From Methylobacterium nodulans ORS 2060 (lineage in GTDB: Bacteria; Pseudomonadota; Alphaproteobacteria; Rhizobiales; Beijerinckiaceae), in the NCBI RefSeq assembly GCF_000022085.1, contig NC_011894.1, forward strand, positions 6,736,001-6,800,000: a stretch of 64,000 nucleotides of DNA. The letters run 5' to 3'. A program made the position numbers and the translations under genes. Shown one piece after another: positions 35,942 through 44,188 of the stretch; position 1 is the first letter of the stretch, and each line of letters starts with the position of its first letter. The notes beneath the pieces were generated by a model. The model was not told the origin of the DNA and did not search any database. It saw only the letters and a program-made list of their open reading frames with translations.

Positions 35942-37154
35942 CTTTTCCGCGCCCGGCTTGAAGCGCCACAAGCGCAAGAACGGACCTGACACGCTGTATT
36001 GGGTCGCGCGAGCCGACCTCGTGAAGGCGGGCTATCGTCCAGAGACGATTCGCCTTCCGTATTCTCTCGACAATGCGGACGATCTGCCGCTCATCTCCGC
36101 CGCCTGCATGCGCTTCCAGGCGGAGATGCTGGAGTGGTCCTCTGGCCGGCGTGAAGATCGCAAGCGCTTCGATGGCACGATCGCGAGCCTGGTGCGCTGC
36201 TATCAGGTGGACGAGGCCAGCCCGTATAGCGGGCAGAAGTGGAACACGCGGCGGACCAACGATCACATCCTCAAGCTGATCGAGGCAGCCTTCGGCGAGC
36301 GCAATCTCGCCGCGCTCCGCATCGGAGACTTCCGCCGTTGGTATGACCGGGCGAAGCAGCCGAAGGTGCCGGGCGGCCCGGAGCGGATCGATCGCGCCTG
36401 CAAGATCATCAAGATGCTGCGGGAGCTGTTCAAGTATGGCGTGACGGCCGAACTGCCGGAGTGCCAGCGCTTGCGGACCATCCTGATGGAGGCCGAGTTC
36501 CGGCAGGCGCCGCGCCGCAGGACGAAGCTCGAACTGGAGCACGTGGAGGCTTTCGTGGCGAAGGCCCTCGAGTTCGGAGAGGTGTCCCTGGCTCTCGGCA
36601 CGGCGCTGCAGTTCGAGACGACGCTTCGCCAGAAGGACGTGATCGGGGAGTGGGAGCCGATCCCGGACGGCACTGCTGCGACCGGCATCGTTCTCAATGG
36701 CCGGCGCTGGGTGAACGGCTTGGTCTGGAGCGACCTCGGCGAGCGCCTCCAGCTCGTGAAGGACACGACGAAGACGGGGCAGACCGCGGCGCACGATCTC
36801 ACGCTGTGCCCGATCGTGATGAAGGTCTTGGCCCTCATTCCCACGGACCGGCGCATCGGCCCGCTGATCACCGATCCGGCCTCAGGGCGCCCCTATGCCG
36901 AATTCGTCCACACCCGGGAGTGGCGGCGCGTAGCGACCGCGGCCGGCATCCCGAAGCACATCTGGAACATGGACGCCCGTGCGGGCGGGATCTCCGAGGC
37001 GGACGACGCCGGGGCCGAGCTGGACCACATCCGGTCCGCGGCCGCCCACGCGCAGTCATCGACCACAACCCGCTACGTGCGCGGCACCATCGGGAAATCG
37101 CGCAAGGTGGCCGAGCTGCGGCTCGCTCACCGGGCGTCGAGGAACAAGGCCTAA
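35931..37154 (+). CDS. tyrosine-family site-specific integrase
   Basis: 407 residues from the ATG at 35931. N-terminal arm-binding/SAM-like region, then a catalytic domain. An early Arg box reads TTLRQKDVIGE. Near the C-terminus are MDARAGGISEADDAGAELD, an HIRSAAAHAQ block with the HxxR-like residues and the tyrosine in TTTRYVRG. It recombines the prophage with tRNA-Gly; the gene ends 90 bases from the tRNA 3' end, as expected for an integrase at the attachment site. The gene is intact, unlike most of the element. Confidence 0.88.
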   Translation: MSSDFSAPGLKRHKRKNGPDTLYWVARADLVKAGYRPETIRLPYSLDNADDLPLISAACMRFQAEMLEWSSGRREDRKRFDGTIASLVRCYQVDEASPYSGQKWNTRRTNDHILKLIEAAFGERNLAALRIGDFRRWYDRAKQPKVPGGPERIDRACKIIKMLRELFKYGVTAELPECQRLRTILMEAEFRQAPRRRTKLELEHVEAFVAKALEFGEVSLALGTALQFETTLRQKDVIGEWEPIPDGTAATGIVLNGRRWVNGLVWSDLGERLQLVKDTTKTGQTAAHDLTLCPIVMKVLALIPTDRRIGPLITDPASGRPYAEFVHTREWRRVATAAGIPKHIWNMDARAGGISEADDAGAELDHIRSAAAHAQSSTTTRYVRGTIGKSRKVAELRLAHRASRNKA

Positions 37155-37243
37155 ACGGGTCTTGGGGAACGCGACGGGGAAGGTGGGGAATGCGAGGTCA
37201 ACGGTAGGGCAATCCAAGCCCCTGACGCCAAAGGCAGAAGGGC

Positions 37244-37317
37244 TGGAGCGGGTGAAGGGAATCGAACCCTCGTCATCAGCTTGGAAGGCTGTTGCTCTAC
37301 CATTGAGCTACACCCGC
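37244..37317 (-). tRNA. tRNA-Gly (TCC anticodon), prophage integration target
   Basis: The minus strand folds into a cloverleaf: acceptor GCGGGTG / CACCCGC, D-arm GCTCAATGGTAGAGC, anticodon loop CTTCCAA with anticodon TCC, T-arm GAGGGTTCGATTCCCTT, discriminator T and encoded CCA (37244-37246). The 3' end faces the integrase, so the attachment core is expected here. The gene is complete. Confidence 0.95.
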
Positions 37318-37359
37318 GCGGGAGCCGCGATAGCATGATGCCTCGCGGATGAGAAGCGG

Positions 37360-38676
37360 TCAGGCTGCACGGCCGGGCGGAGCGAGGCGGGCGACGATCG
37401 GCGCCGCGAGGGCGTGGTAGAGCCCCTCGGGGCAGATGAGCTTCGAGGTCGCATCGGCGAGGAGCGCGGCGAGCATCAGCGGGATCACGAGGGCGTGCGC
37501 CTCCGTCATCTCCGACACGATCACGAAGGAGGTGATCGGCGCCTGCAGCACCCCCGCCAGGTAGGCGACCATGCCGATGAGGACGAGGGCGCCGATCGGC
37601 GCCTGCGCGAAGTAGGGCGACAAATGGGCGCCGAGCCCCGCCCCGACCGCCAGCGAGGGCGCGAACAGCCCGCCCGGGATGCCGCTGATCGAGGAGAGCG
37701 TGGTGGCGAGGAACTTCGCCGGGCCGAACCAAGCCGACGGGTCCGCCGTGCCGTGCAGGAGCGCCTTCGCCTCCTCATAGCCGGTGCCGTGGACGTGGCC
37801 GCCGGTGGCCAACCCGCACAGGGCGACGCCGAGGCCGCACAGCATCGCGAAGGCGACCGGGTGCCGGCGCATCAGGATCCCGGGCCGGCCCGGCAGGCCG
37901 CGGGCCACCGCGATGACGATGCGGCTGAACAGCCCGCCGCAGAGCCCCCCGACGATGCCGAAGACCGGCACGGCGAGCCAGCCCGTCCCGAACGGCAGCG
38001 TCGCCGCCGTGGTGCCGAAATAGGCGTAGTTGCCGAGGAGCGCCAGGGAGGTGAGGCCCGCCGCGATCACCGTGCCGAGCACGAGGCCGCTCGTCTTCGA
38101 CTCGAAGGAGCGGCTGAGCTCCTCGATCCCGAACACGATGCCGGCGAGCGGCGTGTTGAACGCCGCCGCCACCCCGGCCGCCCCGCCCGCGAGCAGGAGC
38201 CCGCGCTGGTGCTCCGGCGCCCGGCGGCCCGCCGCCGCCATGATCGCCGCCCCCACCTGCACGGTCGGCCCCTCGCGCCCCGCCGAGGCGCCGCACAGGA
38301 GGCCGAGCGTCATCACGACGATCTTGCCGACCGCGACCCGCAGCGAGACGAGGACCGCGCGCCGCTCCGGCTCGACGATCTGGCGGGCCGCGATCACCTG
38401 AGGGATGCCGCTGCCCTCGGAATTCGGGAACACCCGCCGCGCCAGCAGAACCGCCAGCCCGAAGCCGAGCGGCGTCACCGCGAGCGCGGCGAGCGGCGAG
38501 AGGGCGAGGAGGTCGCGGAACGCGGCCTGCGCCGCATCCGCGAGCTGCGCCATCAGCACCGCCGCCGCCCCGACGCAGAGCCCCCCGACCAGGAAGAGGC
38601 CGCGGCGCGTGCCGGGATCGAGGATCCGGCGGCGCAAGGGGGCCGAGACACGCCGCCACGATCCCTCACCGCGCAT
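37360..38676 (-). CDS. CLC-family chloride channel/antiporter
   Basis: 438 residues with about 11 membrane helices. The CLC signature motifs are all present: NSEGSGIPQV (about 85-94), GREGPTVQVGAA with the gating glutamate (about 133), and SGIPGGLFAPSLAVGAGLGA (about 332). The family exchanges chloride and protons or passes chloride; the gating Glu is kept, so an antiporter is possible. The central Tyr cannot be assigned without alignment. It has no CBS domains. It stands alone next to the tRNA and reads away from the next gene. Confidence 0.92.
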   Translation of the reverse strand: MRGEGSWRRVSAPLRRRILDPGTRRGLFLVGGLCVGAAAVLMAQLADAAQAAFRDLLALSPLAALAVTPLGFGLAVLLARRVFPNSEGSGIPQVIAARQIVEPERRAVLVSLRVAVGKIVVMTLGLLCGASAGREGPTVQVGAAIMAAAGRRAPEHQRGLLLAGGAAGVAAAFNTPLAGIVFGIEELSRSFESKTSGLVLGTVIAAGLTSLALLGNYAYFGTTAATLPFGTGWLAVPVFGIVGGLCGGLFSRIVIAVARGLPGRPGILMRRHPVAFAMLCGLGVALCGLATGGHVHGTGYEEAKALLHGTADPSAWFGPAKFLATTLSSISGIPGGLFAPSLAVGAGLGAHLSPYFAQAPIGALVLIGMVAYLAGVLQAPITSFVIVSEMTEAHALVIPLMLAALLADATSKLICPEGLYHALAAPIVARLAPPGRAA

Positions 38677-38813
38677 GCCGCATCCCCCCCTCCATGATCC
38701 GCCCGCAGGCCTGCCCCGGGTCCGTCACCTTGGACGAAAGGGCGGGGGATGCGAAGCTCCGTTTGCCGCGCGCGTCGCATACCCTGTGCGCGATCAACCG
38801 GAGGGGGACGACC

Positions 38814-39752
38814 ATGCGGGTTCTGGTGGTGGGTGCGGGCGCGACGGGCGGCTATTTCGGGGCACGGCTCGCGGAGGCCGGGCGGGACGTGACCTTCCTG
38901 GTGCGCCCGGCCCGGGCCGAGCGGCTCGCCGCCCACGGCCTCGTGGTGAAGAGCCCGGTGCGGGACGTGCACATCCCCGCGCCGTCGACCGTGACGGCCG
39001 ACCGGATCGACGGCCCCTTCGACCTCGTGCTCCTGAGCTGCAAGGCCTACGACCTCGACAGCGCCGTCGCGGCCGTCGCCCCGGCGGTGGGGCCCTCGAC
39101 CATGGTGCTGCCGATCCTCAACGGCATGGCTCATCTCGACCTCCTCGACGCCCGCTTCGGGATGGAGCGCGTGCTCGGCGGCTCCTGCGCCATCGCGGCG
39201 ACGCTCAGTCCGGCCGGCGAGATCGTGCAGATGAGCGAGATGCACAGCCTCACCTTCGGGGAGCGGGACGGGGCGCGCTCGGCCCGGGTCGAGGCCGTCG
39301 CAGCGCTCATGCAGGGCGCCACCTTCACGGCGCGGCTCAGCGAGAAGGTGCTGCTGGAGATGTGGGAGAAGTGGGTCTTCCTCGCGACCCTGGCGGGCGG
39401 GACCTGCCTGATGCGGGGGGCGGTCTGCGACATCGTGGCGGCGCCGGGCGGCCGGGCGCTGATGCAGGGCCTCCTCGACGAGTGCCGCCGCATCGCCTCG
39501 GATGCGGGCTTCCCGCCGCGCGAGAAGTTCCTGGAGACGAGCCGCGCCGCGCTGACCGCCGAAGGCTCCACCATGACCGCCTCGATGCTGCGCGACATCG
39601 AGCGGGGCGCAGCGATCGAGGCCGATCACATCATCGGCGACCTCATCCGGCGCGGGCGCGCGGCGGCACCGGGTGCCGCCTTCCGGCATCTCGACATGGC
39701 CTACGCCCATCTCAAGACCTACGAGGGCCGCCGGGCGCGGGCCGGGACCTGA
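38814..39752 (+). CDS. 2-dehydropantoate 2-reductase family
   Basis: 312 residues. I chose the ATG at 38814 because GGAGGGGG lies just before it; the open frame upstream is not protein-like. N-terminal NADP-binding fold VLVVGAGATGGYFGARLAEA, then LLSCKAYDLD and LNGMAHLDLL. The C-terminal helical domain has EKWVFLATLAGGTCLMRG and SMLRDIERGAAIEADHI, typical of PanE/ApbA, including the conserved Lys (EKWVF) and Glu near EADHI. The reaction would be ketopantoate to pantoate in CoA synthesis; many paralogs have other ketoacid substrates. The gene stands alone, so panE is not asserted. Confidence 0.85.
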   Translation: MRVLVVGAGATGGYFGARLAEAGRDVTFLVRPARAERLAAHGLVVKSPVRDVHIPAPSTVTADRIDGPFDLVLLSCKAYDLDSAVAAVAPAVGPSTMVLPILNGMAHLDLLDARFGMERVLGGSCAIAATLSPAGEIVQMSEMHSLTFGERDGARSARVEAVAALMQGATFTARLSEKVLLEMWEKWVFLATLAGGTCLMRGAVCDIVAAPGGRALMQGLLDECRRIASDAGFPPREKFLETSRAALTAEGSTMTASMLRDIERGAAIEADHIIGDLIRRGRAAAPGAAFRHLDMAYAHLKTYEGRRARAGT

Positions 39753-39881
39753 CGAGGGGCCGCCTCGTCGAGGGTGCGGGCCGGGCGCGGTCGCGCGCCG
39801 CCGCGCGGTGGCTTGCCGCAGATTGCATCCGTTCTAAGCTCCACCGCGTTAGGGCGGGTTGTGGACGAGGGGAGAGCCGTC

Positions 39882-40397
39882 ATGGCCGAGACCGAGACCG
39901 TCGGCGATGCCGTGATCCCGCCGCCGCGCTGCTCGCAGGTGGTGCTGTCGGATTTCGGCCTGTTCTTCGAGGAGCAGCGCCGCAAGCGCCAGCTCGCCGA
40001 GGAGCCGCCGGACGAGCCGGCGCCCACTCCGCCGCTCACCGCGGAGGATCTCCGCCGCGTCGCCCTCCTCAAGGGCATCGCCGCCGAGGTGCTCGACTCC
40101 GCCGCGGCCCAGCTCGCACCGCACGGGATCCTCGTCGAGCGCGGCCCCTCCCTGCGGGGGCGTCCGGATTTCGAGCAGGCCTACACCCAGTTCATGCTGA
40201 TCAACCGGCAGAACGGGCGCGCCTCGCCGGTCTACGTGATGAGCATCACGGATGCGGGCTATTTCCTCGCCAGCGCCTGCGATCCGCAACTCGACCACGA
40301 CCTCGCCGACCGGCAGGTGACCCATTGCGCGGCGAACGAACTCACCTGCGAGATCGTCGCCCGGGTGGTGAAGGACGCGATCCTGCACGTGGTGTGA
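39882..40397 (+). CDS. hypothetical protein, 171 aa
   Basis: From the ATG at 39882, with GGGGAGAG 6-13 bases upstream. A proline-rich acidic N-terminal third is followed by an ordered domain: LLKGIAAEVLDSAAAQLAPH, ERGPSLRGRPDFEQAYTQFM, SPVYVMSITDAGYFLASACD, and a C-terminal helix VARVVKDAILHVV. It is soluble and has no known motif. It stands alone between a reductase and a convergent glycosyltransferase. Function unknown. Confidence 0.65.
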   Translation: MAETETVGDAVIPPPRCSQVVLSDFGLFFEEQRRKRQLAEEPPDEPAPTPPLTAEDLRRVALLKGIAAEVLDSAAAQLAPHGILVERGPSLRGRPDFEQAYTQFMLINRQNGRASPVYVMSITDAGYFLASACDPQLDHDLADRQVTHCAANELTCEIVARVVKDAILHVV

Positions 40398-40474
40398 TGC
40401 GAACGGCCCGAGCCGCCGACGCATCCGGGCGGCCGATACCACCGGTCATGGTCAAGGCGCGTCGGGGCGAGACG

Positions 40475-41650
40475 TCAGGACCCGCGCGCCCTGCGGCGGT
40501 CCGGGACGAGGCGCCTCCACCACGCCGCGACACCGATGGAGCGCGGCGCGCGCGGGAGCGGCGGGATCGCGGGCGACAGATGCCAGTTCAGCGGCTCGAA
40601 GGCGTAGTCGTACTGTTCCAGATCGCCGTCGTAATCCAGCCTGCGCAGGATCGCCTCCGCCACCTGCTCCGGATCGCGCAGCGTGAAATCCAGGTTGAAC
40701 GACGACTGGAAGGCCTCGAAGCTGGTGCCGACGGGATAGTAGTAGTGGGCCTGGTGCTGCCTGAGGGCATCCGTCAGCGCGTAGGTCGCGCTGAATTCGG
40801 GCGTCGGACAGAGGACGATGATCCGCCGGCCGGGCGGCGCGAAGACCGCCGTGTGCAGGGCCGAGCCGAGCGAGCCGATGATCGTGCGCCGGGAGGCGAA
40901 CAGGCGCACCTGCGCGGCGAAGTCCAGTTCCTCCGGATAGACGATGTCGACGCCGCCGCGGGCGAGCCGGTCCACCACCTGCTCCTCGTTGAGGAACCGC
41001 CGGACCCCGCTCTTCAGCCGCGTCTTGGCGAGATAGACGGGACGCGCCTCGCTGCCGACGCAGCCGGGCTCGTAGGTCCCTTGCGCGATGCGGTCGCACA
41101 GGCGCCCGTAGACGGAGTGGACGAATTGCTGCTCCTGGAGGCTGCTGGCCGGGACGACGAGCTCGCGGATGCGGACGGGCTCCTCGAAGGTGTGGATGTC
41201 ATGGACGGTCAGGCCGAGCCTGCGCAGGATCTCGACCTGGGCCTTGAAGGCCTCCCAATCCTCGCGGGTCCCCGGACCGTGACACAGGATGGGCGGGCAC
41301 GGCTCCCGGTCGCTCGCCAGGGGCCAGAAGCGCGGCAGCGTGTTGACGAGGAAATGCCCATAGTGAAGGGCGAAGTTCCCGAAATAGATGTAGCGGTCGA
41401 ACGGTGCGGTCCTGGCCGCCTCCGCCACGTCGGAGGGCCACGCCGCCCCCTGGTAGCAGGGAACTGCCGGATCCTCGCGGGTATCGAAGGAGCCCGGGAT
41501 ATGGCGGCGGTGCCGGTCGAACACGCCCCAGGACGCGTCCAGGCCCGGCCGGTAGGGGATGTAGGTCACGTCGCGCGCGATGCCGATGAGGGGATCGGCA
41601 TCCCGGACGACGACGTGGCCGGTGGGTGTCGTGAGGCGTTGCAGCGACAT
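40475..41650 (-). CDS. glycosyltransferase family 61 (DUF563)
   Basis: 391 residues, soluble. Conserved GT61 blocks: FDRYIYFGNFALHYGHFLVN (the H-x-GHF core), PVYLAKTRLKSGVRRFLNEE, VDIVYPEELDFAAQVRLFAS, then GSLGSALHTAVFAPPG and a C-terminal YYYPVGTSFEAF. The second and third are the nucleotide-sugar and acceptor region of DUF563 proteins. It probably adds a sugar to a cell-surface polysaccharide. No other glycan genes are next to it. The ATG at 41650 matches the first protein-like residue. Confidence 0.85.
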   Translation of the reverse strand: MSLQRLTTPTGHVVVRDADPLIGIARDVTYIPYRPGLDASWGVFDRHRRHIPGSFDTREDPAVPCYQGAAWPSDVAEAARTAPFDRYIYFGNFALHYGHFLVNTLPRFWPLASDREPCPPILCHGPGTREDWEAFKAQVEILRRLGLTVHDIHTFEEPVRIRELVVPASSLQEQQFVHSVYGRLCDRIAQGTYEPGCVGSEARPVYLAKTRLKSGVRRFLNEEQVVDRLARGGVDIVYPEELDFAAQVRLFASRRTIIGSLGSALHTAVFAPPGRRIIVLCPTPEFSATYALTDALRQHQAHYYYPVGTSFEAFQSSFNLDFTLRDPEQVAEAILRRLDYDGDLEQYDYAFEPLNWHLSPAIPPLPRAPRSIGVAAWWRRLVPDRRRARGS

Positions 41651-41771
41651 GGACCGGGTCGCACGGGGCAGCGCGGACCTCGCGCCGGAGGGCTGCCCGC
41701 TTCATCGCTTTTCCCTTAGAGGTGGGCCGGTCGGCGCGTCAACGTGAGCGCCCCCGCCCCGGAGAGCCGCC

Positions 41772-41942
41772 ATGACCGCCGTCGTCTCCATCGTCTCGCT
41801 CCTCCTCGTGATGTTCCTGGTCAGCCGAGGCGTGCCGGGCCGCACCATGCTGGTGATCCTCGCGGTGACGCTCGCGATCGTGCTGCTGATCGTCGGGGCC
41901 GAGCGGTCCGGGATGTGGCCGGGCGAACTGCGCACGCGCTGA
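41772..41942 (+). CDS. small two-helix membrane protein, 56 aa
   Basis: MTAVVSIVSLLLVMFLVSRG is a first membrane helix, PGRTMLVILAVTLAIVLLIV a second, with a short loop of basic residues and a tail ERSGMWPGELRTR. GGAGAG precedes the ATG by 5 bases. It is too short for usual gene finders. Role unknown. Confidence 0.65.
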   Translation: MTAVVSIVSLLLVMFLVSRGVPGRTMLVILAVTLAIVLLIVGAERSGMWPGELRTR

Positions 41943-42007
41943 GCCTTCGACGTGTCATCCGTCCGTCTGGAGAACCGGATCCGCCCTCTCCTGGACCTCC
42001 TCTCGCC

Positions 42008-42041
42008 GTGACGATCCTGCCCCTGTGACGATCCTGTCCCT
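42008..42041 (+). repeat. 17-bp tandem duplication at a gene start
   Basis: GTGACGATCCTGCCCCT is followed directly by GTGACGATCCTGTCCCT. Both begin with GTG, but 17 is not a multiple of three, so only the second GTG (42025) is in frame with the deformylase-like gene. Confidence 0.8.
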
Positions 42042-42522
42042 CTTGCGCTACCCCGACCCGCGCCTGCGCCAGCCGGCTCCGCCCGCCGCCCTGCCCGATC
42101 CGGGCGTGAGCGCCGTTGCGGCGGACCTCGCTGAGACGCTCGCCGCGCATGGCGCGATCGGCCTCACGGCGCCGCATGCCGGCCTCCCCGTTCGCGTCAC
42201 GGTGATCCGGCTCGGCCCCGACGCGCCGCTCGCCACCTACGTCAACCCGGAGGTGGTCTGGGCCTCCTCCGAAACGGCGCGCCACCGGGAGGGCAGCGTG
42301 GCGATGCCGGGCGTCGACGAGGAGGTGGAGCGGCCGGCCCGTGTGCGGGTGCGCTTCCAGGATCTCGACGGCACCCCGCGGCAGATCGCGGCCGAGGGCT
42401 TCCTCGCCGCCTGCCTGCAGCACGAGATCGATCAGCTCGACGGCGTGTTCTGGACCGAGCGTCTGTCGCGCCTGAAGCGCGAGCGGCTGCTCAAGCGGTT
42501 CGGGAAGGTGCAGCGCGGGTAA
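42025..42522 (+). CDS. peptide deformylase-like protein lacking metal ligands
   Basis: 165 residues with the full deformylase fold and length. The three catalytic motifs are altered: motif 1 (GxGxAAxQ) is GAIGLTAPHAG, motif 2 (EGCLS) is EGSVAMPG so the metal-binding Cys is replaced, and motif 3 (HExDH) is HEIDQ, so the second His ligand is Gln. The glutamate of HE is kept. Known: active enzymes need Cys and both His to hold Fe or Zn. It is therefore probably inactive as a deformylase, or has another role. Paralogs like this occur in Rhizobiales by my recollection. Confidence 0.85.
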   Translation: MTILSLLRYPDPRLRQPAPPAALPDPGVSAVAADLAETLAAHGAIGLTAPHAGLPVRVTVIRLGPDAPLATYVNPEVVWASSETARHREGSVAMPGVDEEVERPARVRVRFQDLDGTPRQIAAEGFLAACLQHEIDQLDGVFWTERLSRLKRERLLKRFGKVQRG

Positions 42523-42664
42523 TACCAACGGTCGTTGAAAAGGACCGTTGGTTCCGCTCTCGGATTTTCGCCAAGCCTCGTCACAAAGCCTTTGGCTTGG
42601 TGTCGACAAGTCGAGATGGCTCAACGGCCCGCTGCGTCAGCAGCCCGGGCCGTTGGTATGAGAC
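42523..42664. repeat. intergenic palindromic repeat, copy 1
   Basis: Holds ACCAACGGTC / GACCGTTGGT as a hairpin at its left end and TACCAACGGCCC-type sequence at its right end. On the minus strand it contains GAGGCTTGGCG and CCGGAACCAACGG-like blocks shared with 56540-56600. Confidence 0.65.
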
Positions 42665-43549
42665 TCACGTGAGGGCGCCCGCGGCGTCGAGGATGTGGCG
42701 CAGCTCGGCGCGGGCCTCGGGGTCGAGCGCCGCCTGGGGCGGAACGGGATCGCCGACCGGGAATCCCTGCAGGTCGAGCCCGGCCTTGACGCAGGCGGCG
42801 AGGTTGTAGCGGGCGAAGGCCTGGTTCACCGCCCAGAGATCGCGCTGCAGGGCCATTGCGCCCGCCCAGTCGCCGGCCCGCGCCCGCTCGTAGAGCGCGA
42901 CGCTCTGGCGCGGCACGAGGCAGGCGGGCCCCGCCATCCAGCCGACGCCGCCGATCAGCATCACGCAGGCCGGGATGTGCGAGGAGGCGGCGAAGACCTG
43001 CATTCGCCCCTCGGTCTCGGTGAGGATCGAGAGGAGGCGCCCGGTATTGGTCGACGCGTCCTTGATGTAGCGGATGTTCGGCACCCGGGAGAGCCGGCGG
43101 ATCAGCGGCAGCGACAGGTCGGCGCGCTGGAAATGCGGGTTGGTGTAGAGCACGACCGGCCCGTCGACGGCCGCCGCGACGGCCGTGAAATAGGCCTCGA
43201 TCCCTTCGTCGGGAATCGGGAAATAGGCTTCGAGCGTGGCCATGATGCCGTCCGCCCCGCACGCCATCGCGGCGCGGGCGAGGGCGAGGGCCTCGGCGGT
43301 GGTGGTGGCGGCGACCCCCGCGATCACCGGCACGCGCCCGGCCGCCGCCTCCACCACGGTCTCGACCACGGCGAGCTTCTGGGCGGGGGTGAGATAGGCG
43401 AATTCACCGGTCGAGCCGAGCGGCGTCAGGCCGTGGACGCCTGCCGCGATCAGGTGCTCGACGAGGCGCGCCAGCACCTCGCGCATCACCCGCCCCTCCG
43501 CGTCGATCGGCGAGACGAGGTAGGGAAAGACGCCGTGGAGCGCGCGCAT
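42665..43549 (-). CDS. dihydrodipicolinate synthase (DapA) family aldolase
   Basis: 294 residues, one TIM barrel. Motifs: [13 protein letters not shown] (the GSTGE pyruvate-binding loop), [10 protein letters not shown] with the conserved Tyr, and NIRYIKDAS with the Schiff-base Lys (about 163). The [15 protein letters not shown] loop is also in place. This subclass (NAL/KDG-type) condenses or splits a ketoacid and pyruvate; without the arginine that marks true DapA I do not assign lysine synthesis. It ends four bases from... the LysE gene start side, reading the same way, so the two form a leftward pair. Confidence 0.85.
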   Translation of the reverse strand: MRALHGVFPYLVSPIDAEGRVMREVLARLVEHLIAAGVHGLTPLGSTGEFAYLTPAQKLAVVETVVEAAAGRVPVIAGVAATTTAEALALARAAMACGADGIMATLEAYFPIPDEGIEAYFTAVAAAVDGPVVLYTNPHFQRADLSLPLIRRLSRVPNIRYIKDASTNTGRLLSILTETEGRMQVFAASSHIPACVMLIGGVGWMAGPACLVPRQSVALYERARAGDWAGAMALQRDLWAVNQAFARYNLAACVKAGLDLQGFPVGDPVPPQAALDPEARAELRHILDAAGALT

Positions 43550-43552
43550 CGG

Positions 43553-44188
43553 TCAGGCCCTGTCGAGCATCAGCCGGGTGCCGAAGCCCATGAAGGCGAG
43601 GCCCGCGGCCCGGTCGATCCAGCGTCGCAGGCGCAGGTATCCGTCGGCCACGCGCCGCAGGGTGAGAACGTGGACCACGACGGCGAACCAGCCGAAGGCG
43701 ATCCCGACCATCAGCGCGACCGCCGCGATGCCGAGCGCCACCGGCGGCTCGGGCGGCAGCGTCGCGGCGAACAGGCTCGACACGAAGAGCGGCGCCTTCG
43801 GGTTGGCGAGGTTGGTGAGGAGGCCGAGGCCGAAGGCGCGCCCGCGCGGAGCGGCCGGCGGAGCCTCGTCCTGCGCGGCGCTCCGGCCCAGGCTGCCCGC
43901 CAGGAGGCGGAGCCCGAGCACCACCAGATAGGCGCCGCCGCCGAGCTTGAGCGCGAGGTAGAGCCAGGGCGCGGCGGTGAAGAGGGCGTGGATGCCGAAG
44001 AAGCCGGCGCTTCCCCAGGCCCCGACGCCCAGCGCGACGCCGAGCGAGGCGCTCAGCGCCGCCGCCCGCCCGCGCGTCACCGACAGGCGGCTGATCAGCA
44101 GGAAGTCGGGACCGGGCGCGATCATGGCGGCGAGCTAGAGGCCCGCGATGGCGCCGAGGACGAGGGCGGAATCGGTCAGTGCGGCCAC
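43553..44188 (-). pseudogene. LysE family exporter with in-frame amber stop
   Basis: A RhtB/LysE-type amino-acid exporter with about six membrane helices. The frame from a GTG at 44188 reads AALTDSALVLGAIAGL, then TAG at 44135-44137, then LAAMIAPGPDFLLISRLSV, the conserved first-helix motif. Family members normally have Tyr or another residue at the stop. Translation could restart at the ATG at 44125 and give 190 residues without the first half of helix one. The rest is intact (LGLLTNLANPKAPLFVSSL, GWFAVVVHVL). Probably a recent lesion or a leaky gene. Confidence 0.75.

Larger units (their letters stand above)
10977..37243. mobile_element. degraded lambda-type siphoprophage
   Basis: Order read right to left: integrase beside tRNA-Gly, small early genes, Prim-Pol/VirE, NusG-like protein, hicAB, terminase, gpW, portal, S49 protease, capsid, head-tail genes, tail tube, chaperones, tape measure, tip protein, esterase. 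This is the lambda head-and-tail order. At least ten frameshifts or stops and four internal deletions show it cannot make virions. The right end is at the tRNA gene (37244-37317). The left end is taken as the last phage-like gene at 10977; I could not find a matching attachment repeat, so it is uncertain. Confidence 0.85.

Noticed and set aside
10977..37154. Gene transfer agent instead of a prophage
   Set aside because: Integrase, tRNA target, Prim-Pol/VirE, lambda-type terminase and tail genes and broad decay fit a dead prophage; GTA gene order is different.
10977..37154. Frameshifts explained by sequencing error
   Set aside because: Several lesions are in short homopolymers, so this was considered, but the adjacent 27 kb chromosome is almost free of them and there are also stops and large deletions. 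Read data could still change single cases.
38405..41719. Long rightward open frame of 1104 codons, and similar ones at 53656-56946 and 15041-16894
   Set aside because: They are antisense or off-frame to clear genes, are arginine/proline-rich and have no motif; long shadow frames are expected at this GC content.
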